Positions 7,919 through 16,711 of a stretch of 64,000 nucleotides of DNA are shown here, piece after piece (the first letter of the stretch is position 1; each line of letters opens with the position of its first letter). Under the pieces are notes generated by a model. The model saw only the letters and a program-made list of their open reading frames with translations, was not told where the DNA came from and did not search any database. The stretch spans positions 92,227 to 156,226 of the forward strand of contig NZ_JAJCIC010000006.1 in NCBI RefSeq assembly GCF_020554865.1, given 5' to 3'. This DNA is from Lacrimispora sp. 210928-DFI.3.58. Its GTDB lineage: Bacteria > Bacillota > Clostridia > Lachnospirales > Lachnospiraceae. Position numbers and translations under genes: made by a program.

Positions 7919-8437
7919 TTACCGTACCTGCTTCATCAGAATATCCCTCAGATATCCGCCATACTTTTCCTTTGTCGCCATCACCTCATAGCCCTGACGC
8001 AGCACATTGTCCCTGCTGTAGCTGTTTTCCGGATGGACCGTGCACATAAGGTACCGGAAGCCCCTTTCCCTTAAGTCTGCCTCCGCCTCCTGCATCATCT
8101 GGTACTGAAGGTGATTGCCTCGGTATTCCGGTAAGATGGCGGCGGAATCCATGTGGGCTACCAGGTCCAGCTCCTTTTCAGGAAGGCCGATGTCATAGCC
8201 TAAGTTCTCCTCGTCCTTTCCCGGAAATGTGACCATAAATACTCCTGCCAAAGCGCCTGTCTCCGCCTCCACTGCCTTATATCCCAGGCCCTTTCCCTCT
8301 GCCAGGATACCATAGGTATACTCTGCATTGTCTGCCGCAAACCACTCCTTATTGGCAAGGCTGTCCCAGACCTTCTGTATCAGCCCTGCCATCTCCCTGT
8401 AATCCGCTTCCAGGGCCTTCTCAATCCTGAACTCCAT
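7919..8437 (-). CDS. GNAT-family N-acetyltransferase
   Basis: A 172-residue protein. The acetyl-CoA-binding strand-loop-helix is visible as LPEYRGNHLQYQMMQEAEAD, the equivalent of R/Q-x-x-G-x-G/A although it reads RGNHLQ. It is followed by YLMCTVHPENSYSRDNVLRQ, in which Asn and the helix give the GNAT N-x-x-A-x-x-x-Y-like motif. The C-terminus ends GGYLRDILMK, as seen in related enzymes. Substrate unknown. AAGGAGA precedes the ATG. It lies downstream of degV. Confidence 0.82.
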   Translation of the reverse strand: MEFRIEKALEADYREMAGLIQKVWDSLANKEWFAADNAEYTYGILAEGKGLGYKAVEAETGALAGVFMVTFPGKDEENLGYDIGLPEKELDLVAHMDSAAILPEYRGNHLQYQMMQEAEADLRERGFRYLMCTVHPENSYSRDNVLRQGYEVMATKEKYGGYLRDILMKQVR

Positions 8438-8456
8438 GTACAGATATCTCCTTCCC

Positions 8457-9359
8457 TTATGCTTTTAAAGAAAATGGCTGCTTCGGACGTCTGGGCCTGC
8501 AGGAGCAGCCGATCCCTAAGCCGCCCTGACCAATGTGGCAGGACACCCCTAGGGACAGGTCATCGCACATGACCTCCATTCCAGGAAATGCCTCCCTGAT
8601 CTCCCTGATCCAGCTCTCCGTTTCCTCCTGGGAGGCGCTGGAGGCCGCCAGAAGATAGACCTCTCCCCTGTCGTACCAGTCCTTGAATTTGGTCTTCAGG
8701 TCATGGTCCATGGCCTCGATCATCAGCTTTCTGGCCTTCACAAAACCTCTGCACTTCTTAAAGGTATCCAGATTTCCCACGTCAAATTTGAGCACAGGCT
8801 TGATGTTCAGCACCGCACCCAGGGCTGCTGTGGCAGGAGTGATCCTTCCCCCGCGCTTTAAATGCTCCAAAGTCTGCACTCCCACGTAGATCACCATCTT
8901 ATCCCTGGCTTCCTCCAGGATATCCTTGATCTCCTCTGCAGAATACCCCTCCCTGATCAGCTCCAGGGCATCCAGCACAGAGCGGTGGAGCGGTGTGGAA
9001 ACACGTCCATTGTCCACCACAAGGATACGCCCTTCATAGGGCTCCTCCTGTGCCATGGCTGTGGCTGTGCTGCAGGAACCGCTGAGTCCGCTGCTGATAG
9101 GTATGTAAAGCACCTTTTCATATTCCTTTAACGCCTCATCCCACAGCTCCAACACTGTTTCAGGAGATGGCTGGGAGGTTGTGATATCAATGCCGGAATC
9201 CAGCTTTTCAAAAAACTCCTCTCTGGACAAGGTCACATCCTCATAGTAGCATTCTCCCCCCAGATAAAAGGGCATGGGCAGAACGGTGATCCCCAGCTCT
9301 GCCGCCTGCTTCTGGGTAATGCTGCTGTGGCTGTCTGTTATGATTCCAATTGGCTTCAT
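8457..9359 (-). CDS. DegV-family fatty-acid-binding protein
   Basis: About 300 residues in two DegV lobes. The family presents acyl chains to fatty-acid kinase FakA. Visible motifs are IITDSHSSI at the N-terminus, TTSQPSPE, PISSGLSGSCSTA in the lipid head-group loop, and GQGGLGIGC near the C-terminus. The final residues are a basic, Arg/Pro-rich tail. Start chosen at 9359, where GGAG lies seven bases upstream; another ATG four codons earlier is possible. FakA is not visible here, as expected since degV genes are usually scattered. Confidence 0.9.
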   Translation of the reverse strand: MKPIGIITDSHSSITQKQAAELGITVLPMPFYLGGECYYEDVTLSREEFFEKLDSGIDITTSQPSPETVLELWDEALKEYEKVLYIPISSGLSGSCSTATAMAQEEPYEGRILVVDNGRVSTPLHRSVLDALELIREGYSAEEIKDILEEARDKMVIYVGVQTLEHLKRGGRITPATAALGAVLNIKPVLKFDVGNLDTFKKCRGFVKARKLMIEAMDHDLKTKFKDWYDRGEVYLLAASSASQEETESWIREIREAFPGMEVMCDDLSLGVSCHIGQGGLGIGCSCRPRRPKQPFSLKA

Positions 9360-9413
9360 GTTGTTCTCCATATAAACCCGCTATTTTTTCAATCATTTTT
9401 ACATTTATCGTAT

Positions 9414-9443
9414 AGTATACATCAACTTATCCTCTGTTTACAA
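9414..9443 (-). promoter_or_regulatory. Putative promoter of degV
   Basis: On the minus strand TTGTAA and TATACT are separated by 18 bases, about 55 bases before the degV start. Confidence 0.5.
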
Positions 9444-9534
9444 CCAAAAACTCGGAAACTTCTGTATTCATCTCCGGTCCCGGACTCTGAACGCCGCCCT
9501 GCCAGCAGAGGTTTTCCGCAGCTGTCTCCCTCTT

Positions 9535-10920
9535 TCAGCTGCTTTTCTTCCCATCAAACCCATGGACCCAGTCTGTCTTAAACAGCCATACCAAAAATAC
9601 CAGGGAGCTTAAGGACCATGTAATGGGATAGGCCCAGGAGATCGTCCGAAAGACCGGAAATACCGGAAGGGCCAGGGTCACATACAGTATGCGGAAGCCG
9701 CACCAGAACAACAGCATTGCCACCATGGGAACAAAGGCCTTCCCACAGCCCCTCATAACACCCGCCGCACAGTGAGAAAAGGCCAGCAGGAAAAAGAAGA
9801 GGGAAACTGTCCTTGCATGGATGCATCCGAACTCAATGGCTTCAGGCGTATCCACAAACAGCCTCAGGGCATGCTGCACTTCAAAATAGAACAAAACGCC
9901 TATCAGCTCTGCCATTGCCATTCCTGAAAGGATCCCGAAGGCAGCGCCCTTTTTTGCCCGCCCATACTCCTTTGCTCCCAGGTTCTGGCTGATAAAGGTC
10001 GGCAGGGCCAGGGACATACTCATAATAGGAAGAAACACAAGTCCCTCCACCTTTGCATAGGCCCCCTGTCCGGAAATGGCGTAAGCCCCAAAGGAATTGA
10101 TGTTTGCCTGCACTGCCAGATTGCCGATGCTGATCACCGCATTCTGAACGCCGGTCGGGAGTCCCTGACGAATCACCTGGCCCATCATGGACTTATGAAA
10201 ACGCAGCCTTTTCAGCTCAAGCCTTGTATCATCCTTTACGCGGCACATACGGAACAGGCACATGACAGCGCTCAGGCCCTGGGCGATCACAGTAGCCACT
10301 GCCGCCCCTCCGACGCCCCAGCCAAAGCCTGCCACGAACAGAAGGTCCAGAGCCACATTTACGGCAGAGGAAAAGATCAGATAATACAGGGGATGGAGGC
10401 TGTCCCCCAAAGCCCGCATCACTGCCATGCAGATATTGTACATGATCACAGTGGACACACCGCCGAAATAAATACGGAAATACACCAGCGCATGGGGCAT
10501 CACACTTTCCGGCGTCTTCATCCACAGAAGGATATGGGGCACCAGCCAGAGTCCCACTGCCGTGGAAAGAACAGAAGCCCCGATCCCAAAGAGCACATTC
10601 GTGTGGATGGCCCTCCTCACCTGCTCTCTGTCCTTTGCCCCAAAATACCGGGAGATCACAACGCCTCCGCCGATGGCGATCCCATTAAAAAAGCCGATAA
10701 TGAGAAAGGTCACATGAGTCGCCAGACTCACCGCCGCAAATGCATCATTATCCGCAAAATTCCCCACTACCCAGGCATCTGCCATATTGTAGCACTGCTG
10801 GAGCAGCTGGCCTAAAAAAATGGGCAGCGCAAAGGAGAGCAGCCCCAGGGCAATTGGTCCCTCCGTCAGGCTGGCCTGCTTTCTGTCTCCATGCCCGGCG
10901 GATATCTGTTTTGTAACCAT
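9535..10920 (-). CDS. MATE-family multidrug efflux protein
   Basis: A 461-residue protein with about 12 hydrophobic helices, the family length. The N-terminal half has FALPIFLGQLLQQCYNMADA and VVGNFADNDAFAAVS, typical of the DinF/NorM-like MATE clade in Clostridia. A second repeat has GQVIRQGLPTGVQNAVISIG. It probably exports cationic drugs or metabolites using Na+ or H+. GGAAG precedes the ATG. It appears to be a single-gene unit between degV and repeat copy B. Confidence 0.92.
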   Translation of the reverse strand: MVTKQISAGHGDRKQASLTEGPIALGLLSFALPIFLGQLLQQCYNMADAWVVGNFADNDAFAAVSLATHVTFLIIGFFNGIAIGGGVVISRYFGAKDREQVRRAIHTNVLFGIGASVLSTAVGLWLVPHILLWMKTPESVMPHALVYFRIYFGGVSTVIMYNICMAVMRALGDSLHPLYYLIFSSAVNVALDLLFVAGFGWGVGGAAVATVIAQGLSAVMCLFRMCRVKDDTRLELKRLRFHKSMMGQVIRQGLPTGVQNAVISIGNLAVQANINSFGAYAISGQGAYAKVEGLVFLPIMSMSLALPTFISQNLGAKEYGRAKKGAAFGILSGMAMAELIGVLFYFEVQHALRLFVDTPEAIEFGCIHARTVSLFFFLLAFSHCAAGVMRGCGKAFVPMVAMLLFWCGFRILYVTLALPVFPVFRTISWAYPITWSLSSLVFLVWLFKTDWVHGFDGKKSS

Positions 10921-11001
10921 TTTTACACTTCCTTTTATCTTTGGATCAAATTCTCCTAATAATACTACAGAACATTCCCGGAAATGTCAATGACACAGAG
11001 A

Positions 11002-11261
11002 CTTAAGCTTCCGCATTTGTAACAGTTCAGTCGGCTGCCGGGAGGGAGACTGGAGCGACTTTGCAGGACATTAGAAGCACTTAGGCAGCTGGTTTTTCCG
11101 TTCAGAGCAGCATCAATGATTGTTTGAGCGCAGCGAGTTACGCCCACGCTGCTCTGGCTTTTAGGAAAAATCAGGTGTCTTAGTGATTCTTATGTCCGAA
11201 ACCGGAGCGCCAGTCTCCCTCCCGGCGGCCGCCTGAACTGTTACAAATGCGGAAGCTCAAG
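11002..11261. repeat. Long imperfect-palindrome repeat, copy B
   Basis: About 260 bases. The outer arms CTTAAGCTTCCGCATTTG and CAAATGCGGAAGCTCAAG are almost exact complements, continuing into AACAGTTCAG/CTGAACTGTT and GCCGGGAGGG/CCCTCCCGGC. The centre, with GGACATTAGAAGCACTTAGG and GAGCGCAGCGAGTT, is nearly identical to copy A. The right ~80 bases are read through as the last codons and stop of the DUF4129 gene. Neither target duplication nor transposase is visible. Confidence 0.88.
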
Positions 11262-12592
11262 CAAAGAGAACGTATTTCCTCCGCATACCGCTTATAATCT
11301 GCCTCCGTAAGGGCGGCCTTCCCGTCCCCATAGTAGATCCGATCAAGAAGGAACGACAGCTCCAGGAGAGAGGAGGCCTCCTCCGGGCTCTGCTGACTGA
11401 CAGCCTGCCTTCCCGCACGCGCCAGCCTCCTCATATACTCCCCAGGGCCCTCATCCCTGCGGCGTTTCAATTCTTTTTCTTTCACCGTCCGCTCTGCTAA
11501 TACAAGAAGCCCCTGGGGCGTCTTCCTGCAGCACAAATATTCCCACTCAAAACGCACTGCCTCTGCCGCCTGCCGCACAAGCCTCCTGACAGCCTCAAAA
11601 AAGTGGCTCTTCCTCCTCACTTTTCTGCGGCTTTCCCTGGCTCTCCTGCGCTTCAGCCTCAGATGGCGGCATGCATACAATATCCACACGCACAGTACCG
11701 CCAGGAGCACTGCTCCCACCGCAGCAAGTATCCACACGGGTACTGGTCCGGATGGCCCTTCTGCGATCTCCTCTGTCCCGAATCCCACATTCTCCGCAAT
11801 ATTTTCCCTCATTCTCCCCGATGTAAAAGGGGAGAACAGCATAAGAAGCAATATGATCTTCCCCAGCACAAGGCCAATCACTCCAAATATGGCTTCCAGA
11901 CAATCACCTGCAAAACAAAGCACGATCAAAAGGAAGTCCGCAGCACTGTGGACCTGACCTGAGGCAGTCCCGGCCAGAAAGCCTGTGAGAAGGATACTTC
12001 CGACTACAAGGCCCAGAAGGATCAGCTTTCCCCCGGCCCCTGCTCCTTGAACCACAAAGGCTGCCTCATCCCCGGTCCGCAGCCTGCCTATGATCCACAG
12101 ATCCAGTGCAGCGGCCAGCAGGGCAACGAGGATCAGCTCTCCGTCCGGCTCCTGCCCTGTTCCCGCTGCCACAGCCAGATAAAGCCCCAAAAGCACGATC
12201 AGGATATCCACCTGCCTTACGATCCCGTTGGATCTCGGCAGAAAATAAGCCGCTGCTGCCCCATGTATGCCGCAGCCCGCTGCTGCCGCCCAGATGTACA
12301 TTGTATGAAATTCATAGGCCGGTGCAAAACCGGAGCATTTCACCGTAAAAAAGCTTCCTGCCCCGATCCCCAGCAGATTAAACACCAGATAGGCATTGAC
12401 CGGCAGCCCTATTCCTGCAAGGATATCGTCTGCAAGGAACAGGGCCAGCAGGTATCCGGAAAATACCACAAGTGGAACAGAACATTCCTCCATCCGGAAT
12501 GCCGCAGAGACCATATACAAGAATAGGCATGAACCAGCCGCATCTGACAAAAGGACACTGGCTCCTCTGAAATAATCAGTGATCTGTCTCAT
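11180..12592 (-). CDS. DUF4129-type membrane protein of a MoxR operon
   Basis: About 470 residues. The N-terminal half has many hydrophobic helices, a further helix lies near residue 300 (VWILAAVGAVLLAVLCVWIL), and a basic linker leads to a cytosolic DUF4129-like C-terminus (LLELSFLLDRIYYGDGKAALTE split across the motif). DUF4129 often occurs fused to transglutaminases; no transglutaminase domain is seen here. The last ~28 residues and the stop are encoded by repeat copy B, so the native C-terminus was probably altered. The start at 12592 follows GGAGG and overlaps DUF58. Likely works with MoxR and DUF58 at the membrane. Confidence 0.8.
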   Translation of the reverse strand: MRQITDYFRGASVLLSDAAGSCLFLYMVSAAFRMEECSVPLVVFSGYLLALFLADDILAGIGLPVNAYLVFNLLGIGAGSFFTVKCSGFAPAYEFHTMYIWAAAAGCGIHGAAAAYFLPRSNGIVRQVDILIVLLGLYLAVAAGTGQEPDGELILVALLAAALDLWIIGRLRTGDEAAFVVQGAGAGGKLILLGLVVGSILLTGFLAGTASGQVHSAADFLLIVLCFAGDCLEAIFGVIGLVLGKIILLLMLFSPFTSGRMRENIAENVGFGTEEIAEGPSGPVPVWILAAVGAVLLAVLCVWILYACRHLRLKRRRARESRRKVRRKSHFFEAVRRLVRQAAEAVRFEWEYLCCRKTPQGLLVLAERTVKEKELKRRRDEGPGEYMRRLARAGRQAVSQQSPEEASSLLELSFLLDRIYYGDGKAALTEADYKRYAEEIRSLCLSFRICNSSGGRREGDWRSGFGHKNH

Positions 12593-13931
12593 TGCTTCCT
12601 CCATCCCTCATGCATCTTCCAACCAGCACCTCTTTTTCCATATTTCCCCAATCAAGGCGTTCCAGGCAGATGTCCTCCTCGTACAGACATTCAAATTCCC
12701 CTGCCGCCCTTGCTTGTCTCTCCAGCACCAGATACCGCGCCCTGCTCCTGCCCAGGCCCTCTGCGAGCCCGTCAAGGCCGGAGGCTTCATCTGTTCTGGT
12801 ACAGATATGGACATTTCCCAGCTTATGTCCTGCCTGCCAGAACTCCTCATAAGGAAAATGGGGCTCCTCCGCCCTGTAATCCACCTTTGCCAGGGCTTCC
12901 ATTGCCTGCTTTAAGAGCATCTCCGGCTCCTCCCCGTCCGGGATGCAGAGAACGGCCTCCCTGTCCCCGTAGGCGGGGATAATAAGGGCCGCCGGGATCT
13001 GATACCCGGCAACGGTTCTCATGCAGGAGGCAACCAGGCTGATCATGCGCTCTAAATCCCTCTCCAGAAGGAACAGATCCAGGCAGGCAAGGCCCTGTTC
13101 TTCCTTCCTCTCTGCCGTCCTGCGAAAGGAGGACAGGTCAAGAAGAAAGGTCATGCAGCCAGGCATCACCGTCTCATATACATTTACTTCCATCTGTCCG
13201 CTTCCCGCAAGAAGGCGCCAGTTGATCCTCTTCACCGGATCCCCCGGCATATAGGGGCGGCTGCTCTTTAATATAGTCATATCCTCCGTCTGTCCCCTGT
13301 TCCTGGCAGCCGCCTCCTGGAAGACCTTTAAAAAGGGCTGGGGGCGCACAGGCACAATGCCAGGATACACCGTAAGCCCTGCGGGAACAGAGAAGGCATA
13401 CCAGCGCTCCCTGGCTGACAGCCCCAGTCCATCCCCGGCCTGAAGGGATGCCCCTTCCAGCACCGCCACGCCGCGCCTCAAGGCCGTAAGCTCCTCTGTC
13501 CACCGGATCTCCTGCTGCCACAAAAGCCAGGCAAACCGAAGTCTGATCCCGGTCTGCGCTTCCCGCCATCCCTCCAGCTGATAGCGCCGCACATTTTCCG
13601 CCAAAGTCTGGCACACCAGCTCCCTCGTTCCAGTTGGGAGCAGCACATCCAGCCATGTCAGAGGGAAAAAGCTATTGTTTTTTACATTTATTTCCAGAGA
13701 AAGTCTGTCTCCGGCATATCCCTCCCCTGACAAAGCTTTCACGGAAACCTCTATCTGCTTTAGCACTCTCCTGCTCCAGAGAAAGGAGCTGCCGCACAAA
13801 AACAACAGCAGAAAAAAGAAGGCCGCTGCCTGCCAGGCCTGAAAATAGCTGGCCGCTGCTGCCAGGGAAAACAGGGCTGCTATGCCCGGGATCCCGGAAA
13901 ACAGGCTGCTTTTATTTCTCTTTTCTTCCAT
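12576..13931 (-). CDS. DUF58-domain protein
   Basis: A 451-residue protein. Two N-terminal hydrophobic helices (~12-50) anchor it; a beta-rich part follows, then the DUF58 signature RPYMPGDPVKRINWRLLAGS near residue 230 and a vWA-like C-terminus. DUF58 proteins pair with MoxR ATPases, probably as substrate or adaptor for metal-ion or complex assembly, but no precise role is known. It overlaps MoxR upstream by 20 bases and the DUF4129 gene downstream by 17, a tightly coupled operon. Confidence 0.9.
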   Translation of the reverse strand: MEEKRNKSSLFSGIPGIAALFSLAAAASYFQAWQAAAFFFLLLFLCGSSFLWSRRVLKQIEVSVKALSGEGYAGDRLSLEINVKNNSFFPLTWLDVLLPTGTRELVCQTLAENVRRYQLEGWREAQTGIRLRFAWLLWQQEIRWTEELTALRRGVAVLEGASLQAGDGLGLSARERWYAFSVPAGLTVYPGIVPVRPQPFLKVFQEAAARNRGQTEDMTILKSSRPYMPGDPVKRINWRLLAGSGQMEVNVYETVMPGCMTFLLDLSSFRRTAERKEEQGLACLDLFLLERDLERMISLVASCMRTVAGYQIPAALIIPAYGDREAVLCIPDGEEPEMLLKQAMEALAKVDYRAEEPHFPYEEFWQAGHKLGNVHICTRTDEASGLDGLAEGLGRSRARYLVLERQARAAGEFECLYEEDICLERLDWGNMEKEVLVGRCMRDGGSNETDH

Positions 13932-14883
13932 GGAACAGCTCCTTTTTGCAGGGCGGCACTTCGGTTTCCTCCAGTATCTCGCGAAGCAGCAGCTCTGCTG
14001 TTTTCTTCTGGAATCTGGCTTCGCTCGTCAGGACTACCCTGTGTGCCATCACCGGAAGCCAGATCTCCTTGATGTCCTCCGGAATCACATACTCCCTGCC
14101 CTGCATGGCCGCGTAGGCCTTGCTGCCCTGGTATAGGCTCCTGGAGGCCCTGGGGCTTGCCCCCTGTTTCAGCCATGGGCTTACTCTGGTCTTCTGCACC
14201 AGCTCCACAATATACCTGTTTATGGCATCGGAGACCTGTACCTTTGCTGTCTCAGCCCGCAGCCCCTGGATGATTTCCTGGTTTGCCACTGCCTTTACCT
14301 CTTCGTAAGGTATCCCGTCCCCTAAATGGCTTAAGATCGCAAGCTCCTCCCGGGCATTCGGATAGCCCATGGAAAGGCAGATGAAAAAACGGTCCATCTG
14401 CGCAGCCGGAAGCATAAAGGTACTCTCACGTTCCACCGGATTCTGAGTGGCAAGCACCATAAAGGGCTGCGGCAGAGGCAAAGTCGTTCCGTCAATGGTC
14501 GTCTGCCCTTCCTCCATGGCCTCCAGCAGAGCGGACTGAGTCCTGGGAATGGCCCTGTTGATCTCGTCCGCCAGCAGGATATTGGTGTGCACCGGCCCCT
14601 TCACCAGCTCAAAATCAGCCTTTTTCTGGTTGAACACCGTCATACCCACGATATCCGAGGGCAGCAGATCCGGTGTAAACTGAAGGCGGCGGAATCCGCA
14701 GCCCAAAGCCAGGGAAAGCGTCTTTACCAGCGTGGTCTTTCCGCTCCCCGGCAGGTCATTTAACAGCACATGGCCTCCCGAAAAAATCGTCATAAGGATC
14801 AGATCGATCTGCCGGCGCTTTCCCACGATGATCTTCTCTGTTTCCGCCTCTAAAAGCTTTGTATAATACAAAACTGACTCCAT
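13912..14883 (-). CDS. MoxR-family AAA+ ATPase
   Basis: About 323 residues. Walker A is LPGSGKTTL near residue 45 and Walker B is ILLADEINR near residue 104; sensor 1 (VLATQNP) and an arginine-finger region follow. MoxR ATPases act as chaperones for protein complexes and are usually linked to DUF58 and vWA genes, as here. The ATG at 14883 is chosen because GAGAGG sits eight bases upstream; an ATG two codons earlier is too close to it. It is the first gene of the operon. Confidence 0.93.
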   Translation of the reverse strand: MESVLYYTKLLEAETEKIIVGKRRQIDLILMTIFSGGHVLLNDLPGSGKTTLVKTLSLALGCGFRRLQFTPDLLPSDIVGMTVFNQKKADFELVKGPVHTNILLADEINRAIPRTQSALLEAMEEGQTTIDGTTLPLPQPFMVLATQNPVERESTFMLPAAQMDRFFICLSMGYPNAREELAILSHLGDGIPYEEVKAVANQEIIQGLRAETAKVQVSDAINRYIVELVQKTRVSPWLKQGASPRASRSLYQGSKAYAAMQGREYVIPEDIKEIWLPVMAHRVVLTSEARFQKKTAELLLREILEETEVPPCKKELFHGRKEK

Positions 14884-14927
14884 GTTCATATCCTCTCTTC
14901 CGTATATCAGAAAATGTACTGTATTTT

Positions 14928-14956
14928 ATTATATAATAGGAGCCGGAAAATGTCAT
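14928..14956 (-). promoter_or_regulatory. Putative promoter of the MoxR operon
   Basis: On the minus strand ATGACA and TATAAT are separated by 17 bases, about 45 bases before the MoxR start. Confidence 0.6.
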
Positions 14957-15024
14957 CGGGATTTCGCCCCCAGTGGCTGTCCAAAAGGCAGTGGGTTTCT
15001 GTCCGCATTTTTCCATATCCCTTA

Positions 15025-15052
15025 TTGTCTTCCCTGAAATATGTGCTATAAT
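15025..15052 (+). promoter_or_regulatory. Putative promoter of the lipoprotein gene
   Basis: TTGTCT and TATAAT are separated by 16 bases, about 48 bases before the ATG at 15101. Confidence 0.6.
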
Positions 15053-15100
15053 TTTCCCAGGTCAATACACAACTATCGATCGCACAAGGAGGATATGACA

Positions 15101-16636
15101 ATGCTTAAAAAGCTGGCAATAGCTGCCCTGCTGCTCTGGTGCCTTGGACTTGCCGGGTGCAGTGCGTCCGGTACAGGCAGCGGCAGACAGGTAAAGGAGA
15201 TCAGGGAATACTTAGAAGCCCGGTACGGCTCCCAGGATTTTCAGGTGGAGCCCTCACAGAATGGAGGTACTGCTTCCTATCAAGTAATCCCGGTCAATTA
15301 CCCAGAGGCTGCTTTTACTGTTGAGGAGGGAAAGCTGGAGGAGAGCTCTGACTACAGCTACCACGATGATTTTGCCGCTCAGATGCTCTACGGCGGTGCA
15401 GACCGCCTGGGCCTTTCCTATGAAAAGGGGGCGGAAGGATATGATATCTTTGTTACCTATGAAAATTTTGCTTCTTTAGATACCTTGGGCGGGAAGCTGG
15501 AGCAGCTGGTCACCTGCTGCCGGGACAGCAGAGCCTTTGACAAACTGCGGACCTCCTGCCTGATCACGGTCAAGCCGGAGTCTGAGACAGATCCCTATTT
15601 TCCGGGATACGAGATCCGGCTGGAAACCCGCTACTCCTACCCTCTCAAAGATGATTTCGGCATCATGGCCTCGGACCTTGAAGAGGGAAAGCTGACAGAC
15701 TCCTTAAAGCGCTGCCATGTATACACAGCCTACAACTATACCATTCCCACGGACAGCGCCATGTTCTCTGCCAGTGACCTTGAAGGCTACAAGACCTCCT
15801 GCACCGGGGCCACCGGGGAGGCGAAGGACGGAAGCATTACCATCTATGAGCTGGCAAACAAGGACGACCTTACGATGACCTTCGGCGGCGTCTACCAGCT
15901 GCTGTCCCAGGAGGGGCTGGTAACAGAGACCTCAAAGGACAGCTTCACTGCCTCAGGAAATGGTGTCACCATCCAGTTTACCAGGGCATTTGGGCCAGAG
16001 GGCCCCTCTGTCTCCTGTCAGATCCTTACAGGTGAAGACCAGCTGGACTCCAACACCCTGGATATGATACTGGATTTAAGCGATGCCCGGTATGCTGCAA
16101 AGGGTCTTACAGGCAAGACCATCACCTTCTCTACCCCTGAAAAGATCGCAGCTGCTAAGGATGCAGAGCGCCTGGAGCGCCTTCCTCTTGTGGAGGAGGC
16201 CTTCGCAAATGCAGCTGCACCCGGGCAGTCCCTTTCTCTGGGCACAGCTGAAGTCACCCTGCTGGGCACAGAACAGCTTGAAACCCTCCAGGGAGACAGC
16301 CTGGCGGCAATGCACTCCACGGAAGAGGAAGTATGGTGTGCCATGGATATGAGGATCAGGAATACAGGCACGGAAGAGCTGAATGTATTTCACCTGGTCT
16401 TTTACGGCGGCGGCAATGAGCTCTTTGGGATCGTGGCTGACAAGGATGCAAACCTCTATAAGCCTGTGGATGTCATCAATCTGGGACTGGAGGATATCTA
16501 TGGTCAGTTTCTCCCTGCCGGGGAGACCTTAGAGGGCAGAGTATACTTTAAGCTGCCCAGAGACCGGATGGCAGACGGTTCCCTGGCCCTTCTCTTCTTC
16601 TGCGGAGCCGAGGAGGCGGCCTTCCTGCTGGACTAA
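15101..16636 (+). CDS. Secreted lipoprotein of unknown function
   Basis: About 511 residues. The signal peptide ends in lipobox LAGC with C20 as the lipidated residue, so it should be anchored on the outer face of the membrane. The middle is acidic and without a motif I recognise. The last ~130 residues (from SLSLGTAEVTLLGTEQ) look like an immunoglobulin-like DUF4352-type domain, with the MRIRNTGTEELNVF strand and a final KLPRD segment. AAGGAGG precedes the ATG; an in-frame start 20 codons upstream lacks one. It is divergent from the MoxR operon and ends at a strong hairpin. Confidence 0.8.
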   Translation: MLKKLAIAALLLWCLGLAGCSASGTGSGRQVKEIREYLEARYGSQDFQVEPSQNGGTASYQVIPVNYPEAAFTVEEGKLEESSDYSYHDDFAAQMLYGGADRLGLSYEKGAEGYDIFVTYENFASLDTLGGKLEQLVTCCRDSRAFDKLRTSCLITVKPESETDPYFPGYEIRLETRYSYPLKDDFGIMASDLEEGKLTDSLKRCHVYTAYNYTIPTDSAMFSASDLEGYKTSCTGATGEAKDGSITIYELANKDDLTMTFGGVYQLLSQEGLVTETSKDSFTASGNGVTIQFTRAFGPEGPSVSCQILTGEDQLDSNTLDMILDLSDARYAAKGLTGKTITFSTPEKIAAAKDAERLERLPLVEEAFANAAAPGQSLSLGTAEVTLLGTEQLETLQGDSLAAMHSTEEEVWCAMDMRIRNTGTEELNVFHLVFYGGGNELFGIVADKDANLYKPVDVINLGLEDIYGQFLPAGETLEGRVYFKLPRDRMADGSLALLFFCGAEEAAFLLD

Positions 16637-16655
16637 TTTGCTTCCGGCATGACAA

Positions 16656-16697
16656 AAACCAGCCCTGGCCCTCTCTGAGGGATTCCATGGCTGGTTT
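16656..16697. terminator. Bidirectional intrinsic terminator
   Basis: AAACCAGCC and GGCTGGTTT pair around a 24-base loop, with T-rich sequence on the plus side and A-rich on the other. It separates the convergent lipoprotein and TauE-like genes. Confidence 0.8.
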
Positions 16698-16711
16698 CTT
16701 TTGCCCTTTTG

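Noticed and set aside
10195-10815. His/Gln-rich plus-strand frame opposite the MATE gene
   Set aside because: Antisense shadow with no ribosome site.
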